Assembly: GCF_907165205.1 (NCBI RefSeq)
Contig: NC_058192.1
Span: 35,244,001 to 35,308,000, forward strand
Length of the DNA: 64,000 nucleotides
Origin: Coccinella septempunctata
Taxonomy: Eukaryota; Arthropoda; Insecta; Coleoptera; Coccinellidae
Direction of reading: 5' to 3'
The position numbers and the translations under genes were made by a program. Positions 10,656-20,707 of the stretch are shown here, one piece after another. The notes under the pieces were generated by a model. The model was not told where the DNA came from, did no database searches, and saw only the letters and a program-made list of their open reading frames with translations. How positions within the stretch are numbered: the stretch's first letter is position 1; every line of letters begins with the position of its first letter.

Positions 10656-11982
10656 TGACGATACAGTTTCCCATCCTCAACGGCGTAGTCAGGGAAATCT
10701 TCTGGGTCTCTTTGTACCTCTTGGAGCTTTTTGTTGTACCAACTGCAGCGAACTTCGACGTCGGCCAGGTATACGGAATCTACAGACGGTAACGGGTTTC
10801 GGGACAGACTGTCGGCGACTTTGTTCAGGGCACCTTTCCGGTATTGGACTTCAAAGTCGAATTGCTGAAGGAAAACGGCCCATCGAGCAATTCTTCCGGA
10901 CGGTGACTTGATGGAAGTCAGCCATTTCAGACTCATGTGGTCGGAAATTACGGTGAAATGAAATCCTTCCAGGTATGGTCGCAGTTTGTCTATTGAGAAA
11001 ACAATGGCGAGACATTCCTTTTCGGACACGGAGTAATTTCTTTCGGCGGTGTTCAAGGTACGGCTGACATAGGCGATCACCCTTTCCTCTCCATCGAGAA
11101 CTTGGGTCAGGGCTCCTCCAAGGCCTACGTCACTGGCGTCTGTTTGCAGGACGAACGGTTGATTGAAATCCGGACAGGCCAGTATCGGTGATTCGGTCAG
11201 TTTTTGTTTCAGGAGGTCGAACGCTTTTTGTTGTTCCTCACCCCACTTCCAACGTGGTTTCTTCTTCAACAGGTGAAACGACATCGGAAAAGTTCTCTAT
11301 AAAACGGCGGTACCAGCTAGCAACTCCCAGAAAACGGCGCAATTCACGGATGGTTTTCGGCGCTGGGAATGCTACGATAGAGGAAACTTTATCCGGGTCG
11401 GTACGGATTCCTTCGGAGGTAACGACATGTCCTAGGTATTTTAGGGATTTTCGCACAAAGTCACACTTTTCGGGATTGAGACGAAGATATATTCAACCGC
11501 CGGAATACTTCTCTTAAGTTCTCTAGGTGCTCCTCGAAAGTTTCCCCCAGGACAACTATATCGTCCAAGTAAGCGAACGCCTCCGGTTCCATTTCTGGGC
11601 CAATAACGGTGTCTAAGAATCTCTGGAATGTGGCTGGACTAGCGTGAAGACCAAACGGCATGACGGTGAACTGGAACAATCCCCTTCCTGGAACTGTGAA
11701 GGCAGTAATCGGACTGCTTTCCTTTGCTAACGGTATCTGCCAATATCCTTGTTTCAGATCCAGTGTGGAGATGTACTTGGCCTTACGTAGTTTATCCAGA
11801 ATCCCCGAAATGTACGGTAACGGGTATGCATCTTTTACAGATACTTGATTGACGGCACGGAAGTCGATGCAAAAACGGTATTTTCCGTCTTTCTTCCTGA
11901 CCAATACTACCGGTGAACTCCACGGTGACTTGGAGGGTTCAATCACTCCCTCAGCCAGCATACGGTCTACTTCCTGACCGTA
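10656..11982 (-). pseudogene. pol: Ty3/gypsy pol fragment (copy C): RT-RNase H
   Basis: RT and RNase H of the same gypsy family. From 11961: EGVIEPSKSPWSSPVVLV, FCIDFRAVNQVSVKDAYPLP, the catalytic FAYLDDIVVLGE box, LGVASWYRRFIENFSD, and RNase H from ILACPDFNQPFVLQTDASD, ending at DGKLYRH. Frame breaks at about 11490 (with loss of the LRLNPEKCDF-like segment) and about 11270. The left edge abuts plus-strand gag (10655). The right edge at about 11982 abuts the 3' end of element A. It is therefore an isolated internal pol piece. Confidence 0.88.
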
Positions 11983-12306
11983 TTCTACCTGTTTTCAGGT
12001 AGACGGTGTTTTCTTCAGGTAAACAGTGTTAAATTGACAGTACAATAATTTCGATTCGGTTCAGGACAGAAATTGGTTAGATGCATTTGATTAATAGGCG
12101 GATATACTCAGTTGAAATGTGAAACAGTATCCTTTATTGGTATTCCTTACAGAAATAACAGATTTTTCAGACAGTTTTAACAGGTTTGATTTATATTTAA
12201 TTGCATGTTGAACGGATGAAAATCTGTAGATACAATATTTCGGTCAACGGTGGTGCCTGTACGGAATTTGAACGGAATTGTTACGGTGTAATCGGTTATA
12301 ACTAGG
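11983..12306 (-). other. 3' untranslated region of element A
   Basis: AT-rich, no ORF. It follows the zinc-knuckle stop and contains gtaaacagtgtt / gtagacggtgtt direct repeats near the junction with copy C. The expected 3' LTR start (TGTAAT..) is not present before the junction, so the 3' end of A has been lost. Confidence 0.4.
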
Positions 12307-13095
12307 TTAGTGACGGGCTTCAGTTGTACGTGATTTCTCCTTGCTATTGTCCTTGGCCTCACGGAGTTCTCGACATCTTGGACAGGCACGGAGGGCTAAT
12401 TCCCTACTGGTTGGCATGCGGAACTTGTTCGATTTCTTCCGGGGTGGTTCAGATTGGGTGGATGCGCTGGGGATATCACATTGGACGGCAGCCTCTCTTT
12501 GACGGTGATGAGACTGACAAGAACAATTTCTGGTTAATGTACCTAGCAGGCCGCAACTGCTGCAGAAGAGAATCGGGGTACCGGTGCAGTGTGTTCGACT
12601 GTGCTCCCCTTGGCCACATCTCCAACACATATTAGGTCGAAGCTCCAAGTAGACATTGGGCCCCATTGTGCCAACTGTACGTACTCTGGCTGGAATCTTG
12701 GTTGTTATCTGAGCTGGACGGATATTATGTCGATGGATGTCATGTTGACGATTATCCGGTTGATGGCTATTCGCTTGTTTGGAAATCTTCCCCTTGTTTA
12801 TGAAATAACGTTTATCTTGCTTACAGGTGTTTCTCTTTTCAGCTGGAATGTCTATCTCCATTGCACTCTGCCTCTGAGTCGGAACGGCCGCCTGTTGTAG
12901 TTCCTGCTTCCTGGGTGGTGATGTGGAACGGTCAGTGACAGCGGAAGAGGTGTTTGGTTTGGGGCGACCAAATGCTTTGAGTGCCCCCAAAGGCAACGGC
13001 ACAGGACGGGGAGGAGATTCCGGTTCCTGGTCTTTTAATGGATCGACAAGACCCAGCTCCTCGTCAAGTCGTTCCAGGAAGTCTGAGTCGCTCAT
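12307..13095 (-). CDS. accessory zinc-knuckle protein (nucleocapsid-like), element A
   Basis: About 262 residues, not known to me as a gypsy accessory gene. It starts MSDSDFLERLDEELGLVD (acidic), followed by the conserved PPRPVPLPLGALKAFGRP, a basic Q/K-rich middle, and RTVGTMGPNVYLELRP. Then comes a CCHC knuckle CWRCGQGEHSRTHC (C-x2-C-x4-H-x4-C) with a second FCSSCGLLGTLTRNCSC cluster. It ends with a C-terminal ELALRACPRCRELREAK. The knuckle pair matches the Gag nucleocapsid layout of the same element (CFRCGGYGHMRREC + FCSRCQRE...DCPC). I take ATG 13095 rather than 13137 because a splice-acceptor-like TTTTCAG lies at 13118-13124. The frame is open. A nucleic-acid-binding role is inferred. 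Confidence 0.7.
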   Translation of the reverse strand: MSDSDFLERLDEELGLVDPLKDQEPESPPRPVPLPLGALKAFGRPKPNTSSAVTDRSTSPPRKQELQQAAVPTQRQSAMEIDIPAEKRNTCKQDKRYFINKGKISKQANSHQPDNRQHDIHRHNIRPAQITTKIPARVRTVGTMGPNVYLELRPNMCWRCGQGEHSRTHCTGTPILFCSSCGLLGTLTRNCSCQSHHRQREAAVQCDIPSASTQSEPPRKKSNKFRMPTSRELALRACPRCRELREAKDNSKEKSRTTEARH

Positions 13096-13117
13096 GTTGC
13101 AGCCGTCTAACGGTATT

Positions 13118-13128
13118 CTGAAAAGAGG
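13118..13128 (-). promoter_or_regulatory. candidate 3' splice site before zinc-knuckle ORF (A)
   Basis: On the minus strand the sequence TTACCTCTTTTCAG ends at 13118, 22 bases before the MSDSD start codon. The pyrimidine tract and CAG fit an insect 3' splice site. Element B has TCTCTTTTTCTAG before its homologous ORF. It may create a spliced mRNA for this ORF. Confidence 0.45.
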
Positions 13129-13232
13129 TAAGATCATTAATACCTGGTATTTTCATTTCTATACGGTGAACACACGGTTTGACTGGCGCAAATCTTTTTT
13201 TTTTTTTTTTCAGGAAGATAATTCTTACGGAT

Positions 13233-14298
13233 TCAATCTACTGGCACCCAGAGACGGCGGGCAGTGCCGGAGGGAAACCTGAGCTTCAGCCGGAGCCGGC
13301 GTCTGCCCTCGACTGTGGTTGGTATCAGGGCGATGACCTCAGTCCGAAGACTGGGTGACCACAGACGGGGGTTCGGTTGAGCCTGGATCTTGGATGCTAG
13401 CCTTGATGGTCAAATCAGTGTCTTCCCTGGTGCTGGCGGTTCCTGTGGGACGGGAGACAGTTGGGGTGGTGGCGTTAACGGAGCAGCTGGTGGAAGCGGT
13501 GCTGGCCTCAGTGTGGACACCGGTATCAGTGGGGGTGGCTGAGCTACGGTTTCAACTAACAGGACGGTATCGGTTCCAGGCCACTCCCACTGTGCAGCAG
13601 GTCTCCGGTGGGACGGGTTATCCTGGAGCAAACCTTCGATGTACCATCGGACGGGGAATCTCAACCGCTCCATCTCCGCCGGTATTTGTCGTCCAGGGAT
13701 GAGGCCCAATGCTGTTCCTCCTCACCCTGACGGCACGGTAGGCCGGTCGCCACCTCTACGGCCACTAACCCCAACGCCCACAGGTCGACGGACGTGTCAT
13801 ACGGCTCTAGCCTGCGCTGTTCCGGTGCCCAGTACACCATGGTCCTGCTGGCTCGGTAAGCAGGGGTTGGGCGGTGGTGAGTGTTTCGGCCAACCCAAAA
13901 TCTGCCAGCAGGAATCGACACCGGCGGCGTAAGATATTGGCTGGCTTGATGTCTCGGTGTACTATTTGCCGACGATGACACTCCGTCACGGCTGCTGCTA
14001 ACTGCGGCATCACGCGGAAGAACCGAGACGGCTGGTTCCTCGGCCCTTCTCGACGCAGGAAGGCATTTAGGTCCTCGTCGCACAGAGGCATCACCATAAA
14101 AAGGTAGTCTGCCTCTATGATGGCCTCTTGCAGGGGTATTATATTTGTATGTTCTAGGGACCTGAGTATGTCGACCTGGATGGCGTGGTGAGTCAACATA
14201 GTCCTTTTTACCGCCACTGTTTGGCCGTGTCGTTGGCCTCTATAGACACGCCCAAAGCTGCCTTCTCCAAGGATCTCCCCCAGGTGTAAATGTTCCAT
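13233..14298 (-). pseudogene. Ser/Thr protein kinase carried by gypsy element A
   Basis: Eukaryotic protein-kinase domain located between integrase and the zinc-knuckle ORF. Motifs in order: glycine loop GEGSFGRVYRG, VAVKR (lysine), hinge MVMPLCDEDL, catalytic loop HRDIKPANIL, LADFGLAE (DFG), YWAPEQRR (APE), SVDLWALGLVAVEVATG (helix F), then RWYIEGLLQDNPSHR, a Pro-rich linker and a conserved tail LRFPSGTARRLWVP. All catalytic residues are visible, but one frameshift lies near 13850, another near 13690, and a TGA in the linker. Length of about 350 codons suits a kinase plus short tail. The start ATG at 14298 directly follows TTTCAG. Closest host kinase family is not resolved. Confidence 0.85.
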
Positions 14299-14307
14299 CT
14301 GAAACAT
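14299..14307 (-). promoter_or_regulatory. candidate 3' splice site at kinase start (A)
   Basis: ACATGTTTCAG immediately precedes the kinase ATG (14298) on the minus strand. The CAG abutting the start codon matches the situation in element B (CCGTTACAG, one base before its ATG), supporting a spliced kinase mRNA. Confidence 0.45.
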
Positions 14308-14548
14308 GTTAACTAGACACCTTTTGTCTTATGGAACACTGGTTCTGGTTGGCCGAGCAACTACAGTTATTCAGATAAACAGGTAAACGGAAAATAATAA
14401 TATAATCGGTAACGGAAGAAATATATACATATATATATTCGGTGACGGAAAAATAATGTATATTCGGTAACAAAAAAAAACTATAACGGGTTCCCTCCTT
14501 TCAGAGGTTACTTCTATCGAACGGTTAAAGGATCATGACAATAATATA

Positions 14549-17500
14549 TTATGCATGAAATGGTTTTAAATCTTTGATATGTTTATTAGTGATTTTTCTA
14601 CCCTCTGTATCTTTCAGGTCATAGACGACAGGTGAAACAACTTTAACGACGGTAAACGGTCCGGAAAACTTCGGAGCCAACTTGGCGGCGAAACTGTCAA
14701 CGGCCGAGGATAAAGGACGGTCTCGGCGTAGAACTTTATCTCCCACATGGTATCGGATTTCTCTTCGTCGAAGATTGTAGTGGTGAGCCTGTTGCTGGAA
14801 GGCACGGTACAGTTTAGTACGGACGAACTCATAAGCCTCCTGGAGATGTTTGATCTGTTGAGTACGGTAAGTCATGTCTCTGTTTTCTTCTTCTGTACGG
14901 TTGGATTCTCCGTTCATTTCATTATTGTGGGGGTTTGTCGAATAAATCGCCCTCGGGACTTCTAGTTCCCTTCCATAATTTAAAAATGCCGGTGTAAATC
15001 CAGTAGACTCCTGTTTAGCGGTGTTGATGGCAAACGTTAACTCTCCTATCTTTTCATCCCAGGTTCGTTGATCGGCTTCACAAAACTGTGCTATCATGGT
15101 CTTCAGGGTACGGTTAGCTCTTTCTACAGGGTTGCACTGAGGAGTATACGGTGGTGTGAAACGGTGAGCAATGTTCAGCTCTCGGAGACTGTTCTTGAAT
15201 AGTCTGCTGTCGAATTGTACTCCATTGTCGGATACTACTAGTTTTGGGCAACCGTATTTCAGGATGACTTGTTCGTAGAGGGCCGAATAAACAGTTTTGG
15301 CGGTGGCTTTCCGCAACGGACGACACTCTACCCACTTTGTGAACCGGTCTTGCATTACCACGATGTAGGAGTTTCCCTTTTTTGACCGTGGCAATGGTCC
15401 AACTATGTCCGTGGATACTTCTTTGAACGGCGCATCCGCCATTCGGTGTGGTTGCATCTTGCCAGGGGTTTTCTGTTGCGAAACTTTGTACTTTTGGCAC
15501 GATGTGCAGTTCCTCACGTATTTCGCAATGTCTCTAAACATCCCTGGCCAGTAATAATTTCTGGCTATCCGTGCAATCGTCTTAGCAATCCCCATGTGAC
15601 CTGCTAGTTCTGAGTCGTGGTTTTCCTTCAATACTTCGGTTCGCTGTTCGGTCGGTACACAGAGTTTCCAGGGTTGGCCGGTTCCATCTTCTGTGAAGTC
15701 GGATGAGTCCCAGAAATGTCGTAACAGTTTTTCATTTTCAACGGCGTAGTCAGGAAAATTTGCTGGGTCTTTTTCCACCTCCTGTAACTTTTTGTTTTAC
15801 CATTTGCACTGGGTTGTTTCTATCTCGGACAAACATACGGAATCTAGGGACGGCAACGGGTTTCGGGACAGGCTGTCGGCTACTTTGTTCATCGATCCTT
15901 TACGGTACTGGACTTCGAAGTCGAATTGCTGAAGGAAAACGGCCCATCGAGCAATTCTTCCGGACGGTGACTTGATGGAGTTTAGCCATTTCAGACTCAT
16001 GTGATCGGAAATTACTGTGAAATGGAATCCTTCTAGGTACGGTCGCAGTTTCTCTATGGAAAATACTATGGCGAGACATTCCTTTTCTGACACTGAGTAA
16101 TTTTTCTCTGCGGAGTTTAGTGTTCGGCTCACATAGGCGATTACTCTCTCCTCTCCATCGATCACTTGTGTTAGGGAACCTCCAAGGCCCATGTCACTGG
16201 CGTCAGTTTGCAGAACGAACGGTTGGGTGAAGTCTGGACAAGCCAGTATCGGAGATTCTGTGAGTTTTTGTTTCAGAAGCTCGAAGGCCTTCTGCTGGTC
16301 TTCTCCCCATTTCCAACGGTGTTTCTTCTGCAGTAATCGAGTCAACGGAGAAACTAAATCGGAGAAGTTCTCTATGAAACGACGGTACCAGCTGGCAACT
16401 CCAAGAAATCGACGCAGTTCTCGGACGGTTTTCGGTATTGGCAAAGACACTATCGAAGAAACTTTGTCGGGATCGGTACAGATGCCATCGGAGGTGACGA
16501 CATGTCCAAGGTATTTTAGGGATTTTCGCACAAAGTCACACTTGTCGGGGTTGAGACGATGATTGGCTTCTCTCAACCGTCGGAATACTTCTCTCAAGTT
16601 CTCCAGGTGCTCCTCGAAAGTTTCCCCTAGGACAACTATATCGTCCAGGTAAGCGAACGCTTCCGGCTCCATTTCTGGGCCAATGACGGTGTCTAGGAAC
16701 CTCTGGAAGGTGGCTGGGTTTGCATGCAAACCGAACGGCATCACGGTGAACTGGAACAGTCCCCTTCCCGGAACTGTGAAGGCAGTAATCGGACGGCTCT
16801 CCTTTGCTAATGGTATCTGCCAGTATCCTTGTTTCAGGTTCAGCGTGGAGATGTACTTCGCTTTTCGGAGTTTATCCAGAATCCCAGAAATGTACGGCAA
16901 AGGGTATGCATCTTTCACAGACACTTGGTTAACAGCACGGAAGTCGATGCAAAAACGGTATTTTCCGTCTTTCTTCTTGACCAATACAACAGGTGAACTC
17001 CACGGTGACTTGGAGGGTTCAATCACTCCCTCAGCCAACATACGGTCCACTTCCTGATTGAAGATCTCCTGCATTTTCGGATTTAGAGGTCGGTATCGTT
17101 GTTTAATCGGTTCGGTGCCCGGTTTCAGTTTGATCTTGTGTTCAATCAGGTCGGTTGTACCATACAGGTCTTCGAACTTCTTCAATTCCTCGGTCAGAAA
17201 TGCCTCCAGTTCTTGTTTCTGAGATTCTGTCAGTTCCAACAGGTGTTCTTCGGCGGTGTGAACTTCTGCGGTGGTTTCGACGGGAGTAATCGGTTTCGAG
17301 ATCAGTCGGCCTTCCAGAAAGCACTCGGCGGTACTGAGATTTACGGAAAACTTGAATGTCGACAGAACATCCATCCCCAGAATAATGTCTACCGGTAAGC
17401 TTGGTACCAGTAAGAATTTCAAATCAGGCAGTGTGTAGTCGGAAATCTGCACGGTGGTGGTGTACAGTTTCGGCGTGACGGTGGTTTTTCCGTTCGCTAT

Positions 17501-17737
17501 TACTGCAAAACTGTTGTGCATCGTTTGTCCTGTGATTACTTTACTTTCACACTGATCGGATACGGCCTGACTGCAAAAACTCCTGGTCGCTCCTGTATCT
17601 ATCAGTGCTCGGAAGTGTTTGCCGGCTATTTTGACCTCTATTAACGGTCGGTTATCATTACAGGTGGTCGGTGTCAGTGGAGTCAAGATTCCGGGAGATG
17701 TGGTCGACTCCGTCTCCAATCTCCCCTTCAGTTTTCC
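14549..17737 (-). pseudogene. pol: Ty3/gypsy Pol polyprotein, element A (one stop)
   Basis: About 1060 codons in one frame. Protease: FRALIDTGATRSFCSQAV, then IILGMDVLSTFKF. RT: EGVIEPSKSPWSSPVVLVKK, FCIDFRAVNQVSVKDAYPLP, catalytic FAYLDDIVVLGE, LGVASWYRRFIENFSD. RNase H: FVLQTDASDMGLGGSLTQV, FTVISDHMSLKWL. Integrase: GHMGIAKTIARIARNYYWPG (HH zinc region), CTSCQKYK, then DIVGPLP, VVSDNGVQFDSR, NPVERANRTLK (D,D,E core), ending with a GPFTVVKVVSPVVYDLKD tail. The only lesion is TAA at 15797-15799 where related copies have Tyr. Expression would rely on -1 frameshifting from gag at 17731-17737. Confidence 0.93.
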
Positions 17738-18881
17738 GAACACGGGCAGTCTCGTGAGAGAATGTTCTCCCTCTGGCATCGAGAACAGAAAATTTTCGGT
17801 GGCCTGCGACATTCTCGACGCATGTGGCCATATCCACCACATCGGAAACACTGTATCTGGAAGGACACTCTCCTCCCTGATGATGATTGGGTCCGGTCAG
17901 TGTGGCTATTTTCGGCTCGACGGCGGGGTGGCGGTGTTGAAGTTCCAGATCTACCTTCGGACCTGTCTCCAGAAGTTGGACGGTGTGATTCCTGTTGCCG
18001 GACTATTGACTCTCTGGATCTGGGTGGCCTTGGACGGCTTTCCCCCGGCGGAGAAAGCCGTGTCTGGTTGGCTGGTGTCGGCGGGACTGATTCCCTGTGT
18101 TCAGTTGTTTGATGAACCTGGAATTAATCCATCTACCCTGTGTCGGACCGTCAGGTGTTGTTGTCCCACAGTCCTGTGACTGTGTGAGAGGTATCGCTGT
18201 TAACTGTCGCAGTAATGCTCTACATGTCTGTCGTGTCTCATTCAAAACCTCTTCTAATGTTGGATTCCTTACAGGTGTTCCAGTATGTGAGACATCGACC
18301 GCTACAGGAGGATCGACACCATCTCCCAAGTCGATAAGCGATGGCTCTCGGAGCCCTGAAATCCTCTCCGGTTGGATCGGTGACACTCCAGGTGAACTGG
18401 GCACCTCCACATCTATAAGAGACCTCTGATCTCGGCTGGATGGCTGCGGTTGTTCACGATTGCTTTTTTTACGTAGCTCCTTCAGTGTTTCCAATGCCTT
18501 AGCTGTAGTTGCCTTCATTTGTCCAACTAGTTGTAACTGTGTTGTGTCTGTTGTGTGAATGTTGAATGTGTATTAATCGGGTGTAAATTCGCGAAAATTC
18601 GTTAGCCGCATTCTCATGATTGAAGTTCTGAAGGGATTCCACCAAATCGGTGAGTTTATTTTTCAAATCTCAATCTCCGAGGCGGGATTCAATGATGTTG
18701 GGGGTAGTAAAGGTTCATTAGACTGAAGTACTTGTCGTAGTAGACTCCGTTTAGTCATCACAGTACCCGGTATCGATTGTCCTCTCAGTTGTAATTCGTA
18801 TGTAAGTTCATCACTGAGTAACCGGTTCACATCCATGTTCGACATATTATATTCAACTAAGTCTGATTCAGAACGCACCAA
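17728..18881 (-). pseudogene. gag: Gag of element A, core deleted
   Basis: The N-terminal part from 18881 (VRSESDLVEYNMSNMDVNRL; ATG mutated to GTG at the first Met, next Met at NMSN) continues through a Pro/Ser-rich region (18518-18150). It then jumps to a basic linker and the nucleocapsid end with CFRCGGYGHMRREC and FCSRCQRE..DCPC, near 17855-17745. The retrotransposon-Gag capsid domain present in element B (YELLRKDTGDWF...) is absent, so a deletion lies near 18100. Frames change several times. The Gag stop TGA is at 17728-17730. Confidence 0.75.
17731..17737 (-). promoter_or_regulatory. gag-pol -1 frameshift site (decayed)
   Basis: Minus strand reads TCG GAA AAC TGA in the Gag frame, with the stop immediately after. 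Pol continues in the -1 frame. Element B has the canonical slippery form GGGAAAC at the same place; here one G has become A (GGAAAAC), which would weaken slippage. Confidence 0.55.
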
Positions 18882-19579
18882 TATTTCACACTCGGTATGT
18901 CTTTCACAATCCGTCTAAGTGCCAAGTCCAACCCGGTAAGTTAATCGTTAGCCAACCTATTCGCTTAAGTTCGAAGTGGGTATCGGTACACCACACACAA
19001 AAAAAAAATAATCAAAGTCAAGTCCCGGCGCACCAAAATAATTCAAGTCCCGATGTATCACACTAAAAATTTTACAAGTCCAACGTTACTCGAAAAAAAA
19101 TTCAATCAGTCCCACTAAAGTCCGAAAATATTCGCGAAACACCGCACACACTCGCAAGTCGTTTCGTATAGTCCGGAAAATTTCCCGAAATTCGAATCGC
19201 ACCAGAACGCACAGGTTGAATTCCAAACAGTTTTTCAAGTTCAATAGTCAGAAAATAAACCACAATAACCGAATTTCAGTTTTCAGAAAAATCAGAAACA
19301 ATCGGTAAGCTTCAACAGTACAGGTCAAAAGAAAATAAAAGCAGGTAGACAAGTTATAAACAGGTAATAGGTGATTCCCTATTGAACCGATAGGCAAATC
19401 AAACCTATCAAATTTTACCAATTGTGACAATAAATTTTCAATGTTCGGAAATTCACTCACCTTCAATACGAAATTAAAACAGTTCAATTCAATAAATCAG
19501 AAATAATAAGAAATCGGAAATAACCTTCACCGATATTAAGGCGCAACAACAGTTCAGTTTTCAACAACTCAATATAAGT
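18882..19579 (-). other. 5' leader of element A
   Basis: Non-coding leader, closely related to 8114-8750 in inverse orientation. It contains repeated AAGTCC(C) motifs and ends at 19580, where a solo LTR has inserted. The leader resumes at 20861 and runs to the primer binding site. Confidence 0.7.
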
Positions 19580-19691
19580 TGTAACGAGAGGGTAGTTTTC
19601 AAACCTAACCCCTCATTTTAGAATCATTATTTTAGTTTTCACTTTTAAATAATTTCGTTTCAAATTAATTTTCCGAGAAATATTTTCAATT

Positions 19692-19790
19692 TCCAATTCA
19701 GGATTCCGACATCGTTCGGAATTGTAAACATACCGTACCGTTTTTATTTCCTAAAAACGATGTCGCACCGTATAAAACATCCTGAATTGG
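19692..19790. repeat. U3 palindrome in LTR subfamily 1
   Basis: CCAATTCAGGAT at 19692-19703 pairs with ATCCTGAATTGG at 19779-19790. Inside, a CGACATCGTT-like arm pairs with AACGATGTCG. The same structure is kept in the LTR at 30391 and in the fragment at 22532-22809. It could bind a dimeric factor or form a cruciform; the function is unknown. Confidence 0.6.
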
Positions 19791-19882
19791 AAGATAACCG
19801 TGTTTTTTTGTTCGCTAGCACAGATAAGTCGAAATTAAGACGTTTTCATCGACGCAAAATTACCGAATTTCGACTGTCGGGC

Positions 19883-19926
19883 ACATCTGATTTCCGCACC
19901 CCCCCTGTGGGTATAAAATCAGATGT
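19883..19926 (+). promoter_or_regulatory. LTR promoter: TATA box in an inverted repeat
   Basis: TATAAAA at 19912-19918 is embedded in the right arm of an 11-bp perfect inverted repeat (ACATCTGATTT 19883-19893 / AAATCAGATGT 19916-19926). The equivalent TATAAAA occurs at 30739-30745 in the B 3' LTR. Transcription would start about 30 bp downstream, near 19945, defining the R region. Confidence 0.6.
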
Positions 19927-20124
19927 TCCCCCGCAGGCCACTTCACTTAGGATTTTCACTTACGTTATTCCCGTGTTCTCAGCCTGCCGTCAGATAGTGC
20001 TTACCGCAAATAGTTAGAAGAGTTCTTTTAGTTTCAATTTTTTTGCCTTACGAATAGAATTTCAGTTTTCTTTTTTTTTCTTCTCTTTCCGGTTCGTTAA
20101 ATTGACGAGTGCAAGTGGCCAAAC

Positions 20125-20136
20125 CAAAGGTAAGAC
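20125..20136 (+). promoter_or_regulatory. candidate splice donor in LTR (AAAG|GTAAGA)
   Basis: CCAAAG|GTAAGACGACAC with GT at 20130-20131 is a near-consensus 5' splice site downstream of the expected transcription start. The equivalent GATTG|GTAAGACGACAC is conserved at 30986 in the other subfamily-1 LTR. It could supply the donor for spliced accessory mRNAs. Confidence 0.45.
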
Positions 20137-20224
20137 GACACGCCGTTATTTTCTTTTTATGTTGAAACTTCAGCCTCCCTTCATCCCTTCCTACCCCGGT
20201 TTCAGTTCCACCCCTACTGCTAAA

Positions 20225-20465
20225 GCACCCCGCTGGCGTGGATACTCAGGGGGTGCGGAGGCACTTTGGAGTGGCAGAAAACCTTCCTCTATCCCTTCCT
20301 ACCCCGGGTTAGGTTCCACCCCTATTGCTAAAGCACCCCGCTGGCGTGGATACTCAGGGGGTGCGGAGGCACTTTGGAGTGGCGAACCCTCTTTCCTTCC
20401 CCGTTGTTTCGACGCTCACTTCAGTTGTTATCGAAGAACCCCGCTGGCGTGGACACTCAGGGGGC
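20225..20465 (+). repeat. three tandem RNA-hairpin modules in LTR
   Basis: Modules at 20225-20256, 20333-20364 and 20436-20465 share a stem of the GCACCCC..GGGGTGC type and a nearly invariant loop GCTGGCGTGGATACTCAG. The same three modules occur in the B 3' LTR with different but complementary stems, for example GTACCC..GGGTAC at 31083-31114. Confidence 0.7.
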
Positions 20466-20701
20466 GAAGAGCGCAACTAGGGGTGAGCTGTTGTAAATCT
20501 GTGCCGTCTTTCATCCCCTAACCTGGCTGAAGTCCGGTATCTGTCCGTCAAGTGTACGTCTCAGGTTCTGGCTGGCGAACAAGTCCGTTAACCCCCGTAT
20601 AACGCTTGAGATCGGATCCCGTGCTATTCCGTCCGTCTTGTCCGTCTTTCGAATCACTGTAAAATTTAGTAGTAGTGCTATTTGTGTTCCCCTTTTCGAT
20701 G

Positions 20702-20707
20702 AATAAA
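20702..20707 (+). terminator. LTR polyadenylation signal
   Basis: AATAAA in the context GATGAATAAAAGTTG, about 760 bp after the expected start site and 150 bp before the LTR end. It is in the right place to define the R/U5 boundary. Confidence 0.5.

Noticed and set aside
12307..13095. An envelope gene at the 3' position of the gypsy element
   Set aside because: No signal peptide, furin site or membrane segment is visible; the ORF has zinc-knuckle motifs instead.
13355..13932. Several plus-strand ORFs of 90-120 codons over 12.3-14 kb and their mirror images over 27-29 kb
   Set aside because: They are shadows of the GC-richer kinase and zinc-knuckle genes; none shows conservation between the two copies.
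13233..14298. The kinase as an ordinary host gene that gypsy copies inserted beside
   Set aside because: A homologue with the same C-terminal tail sits at the same position, strand and order in a second, oppositely oriented element; independent insertion twice beside host kinases is unlikely.
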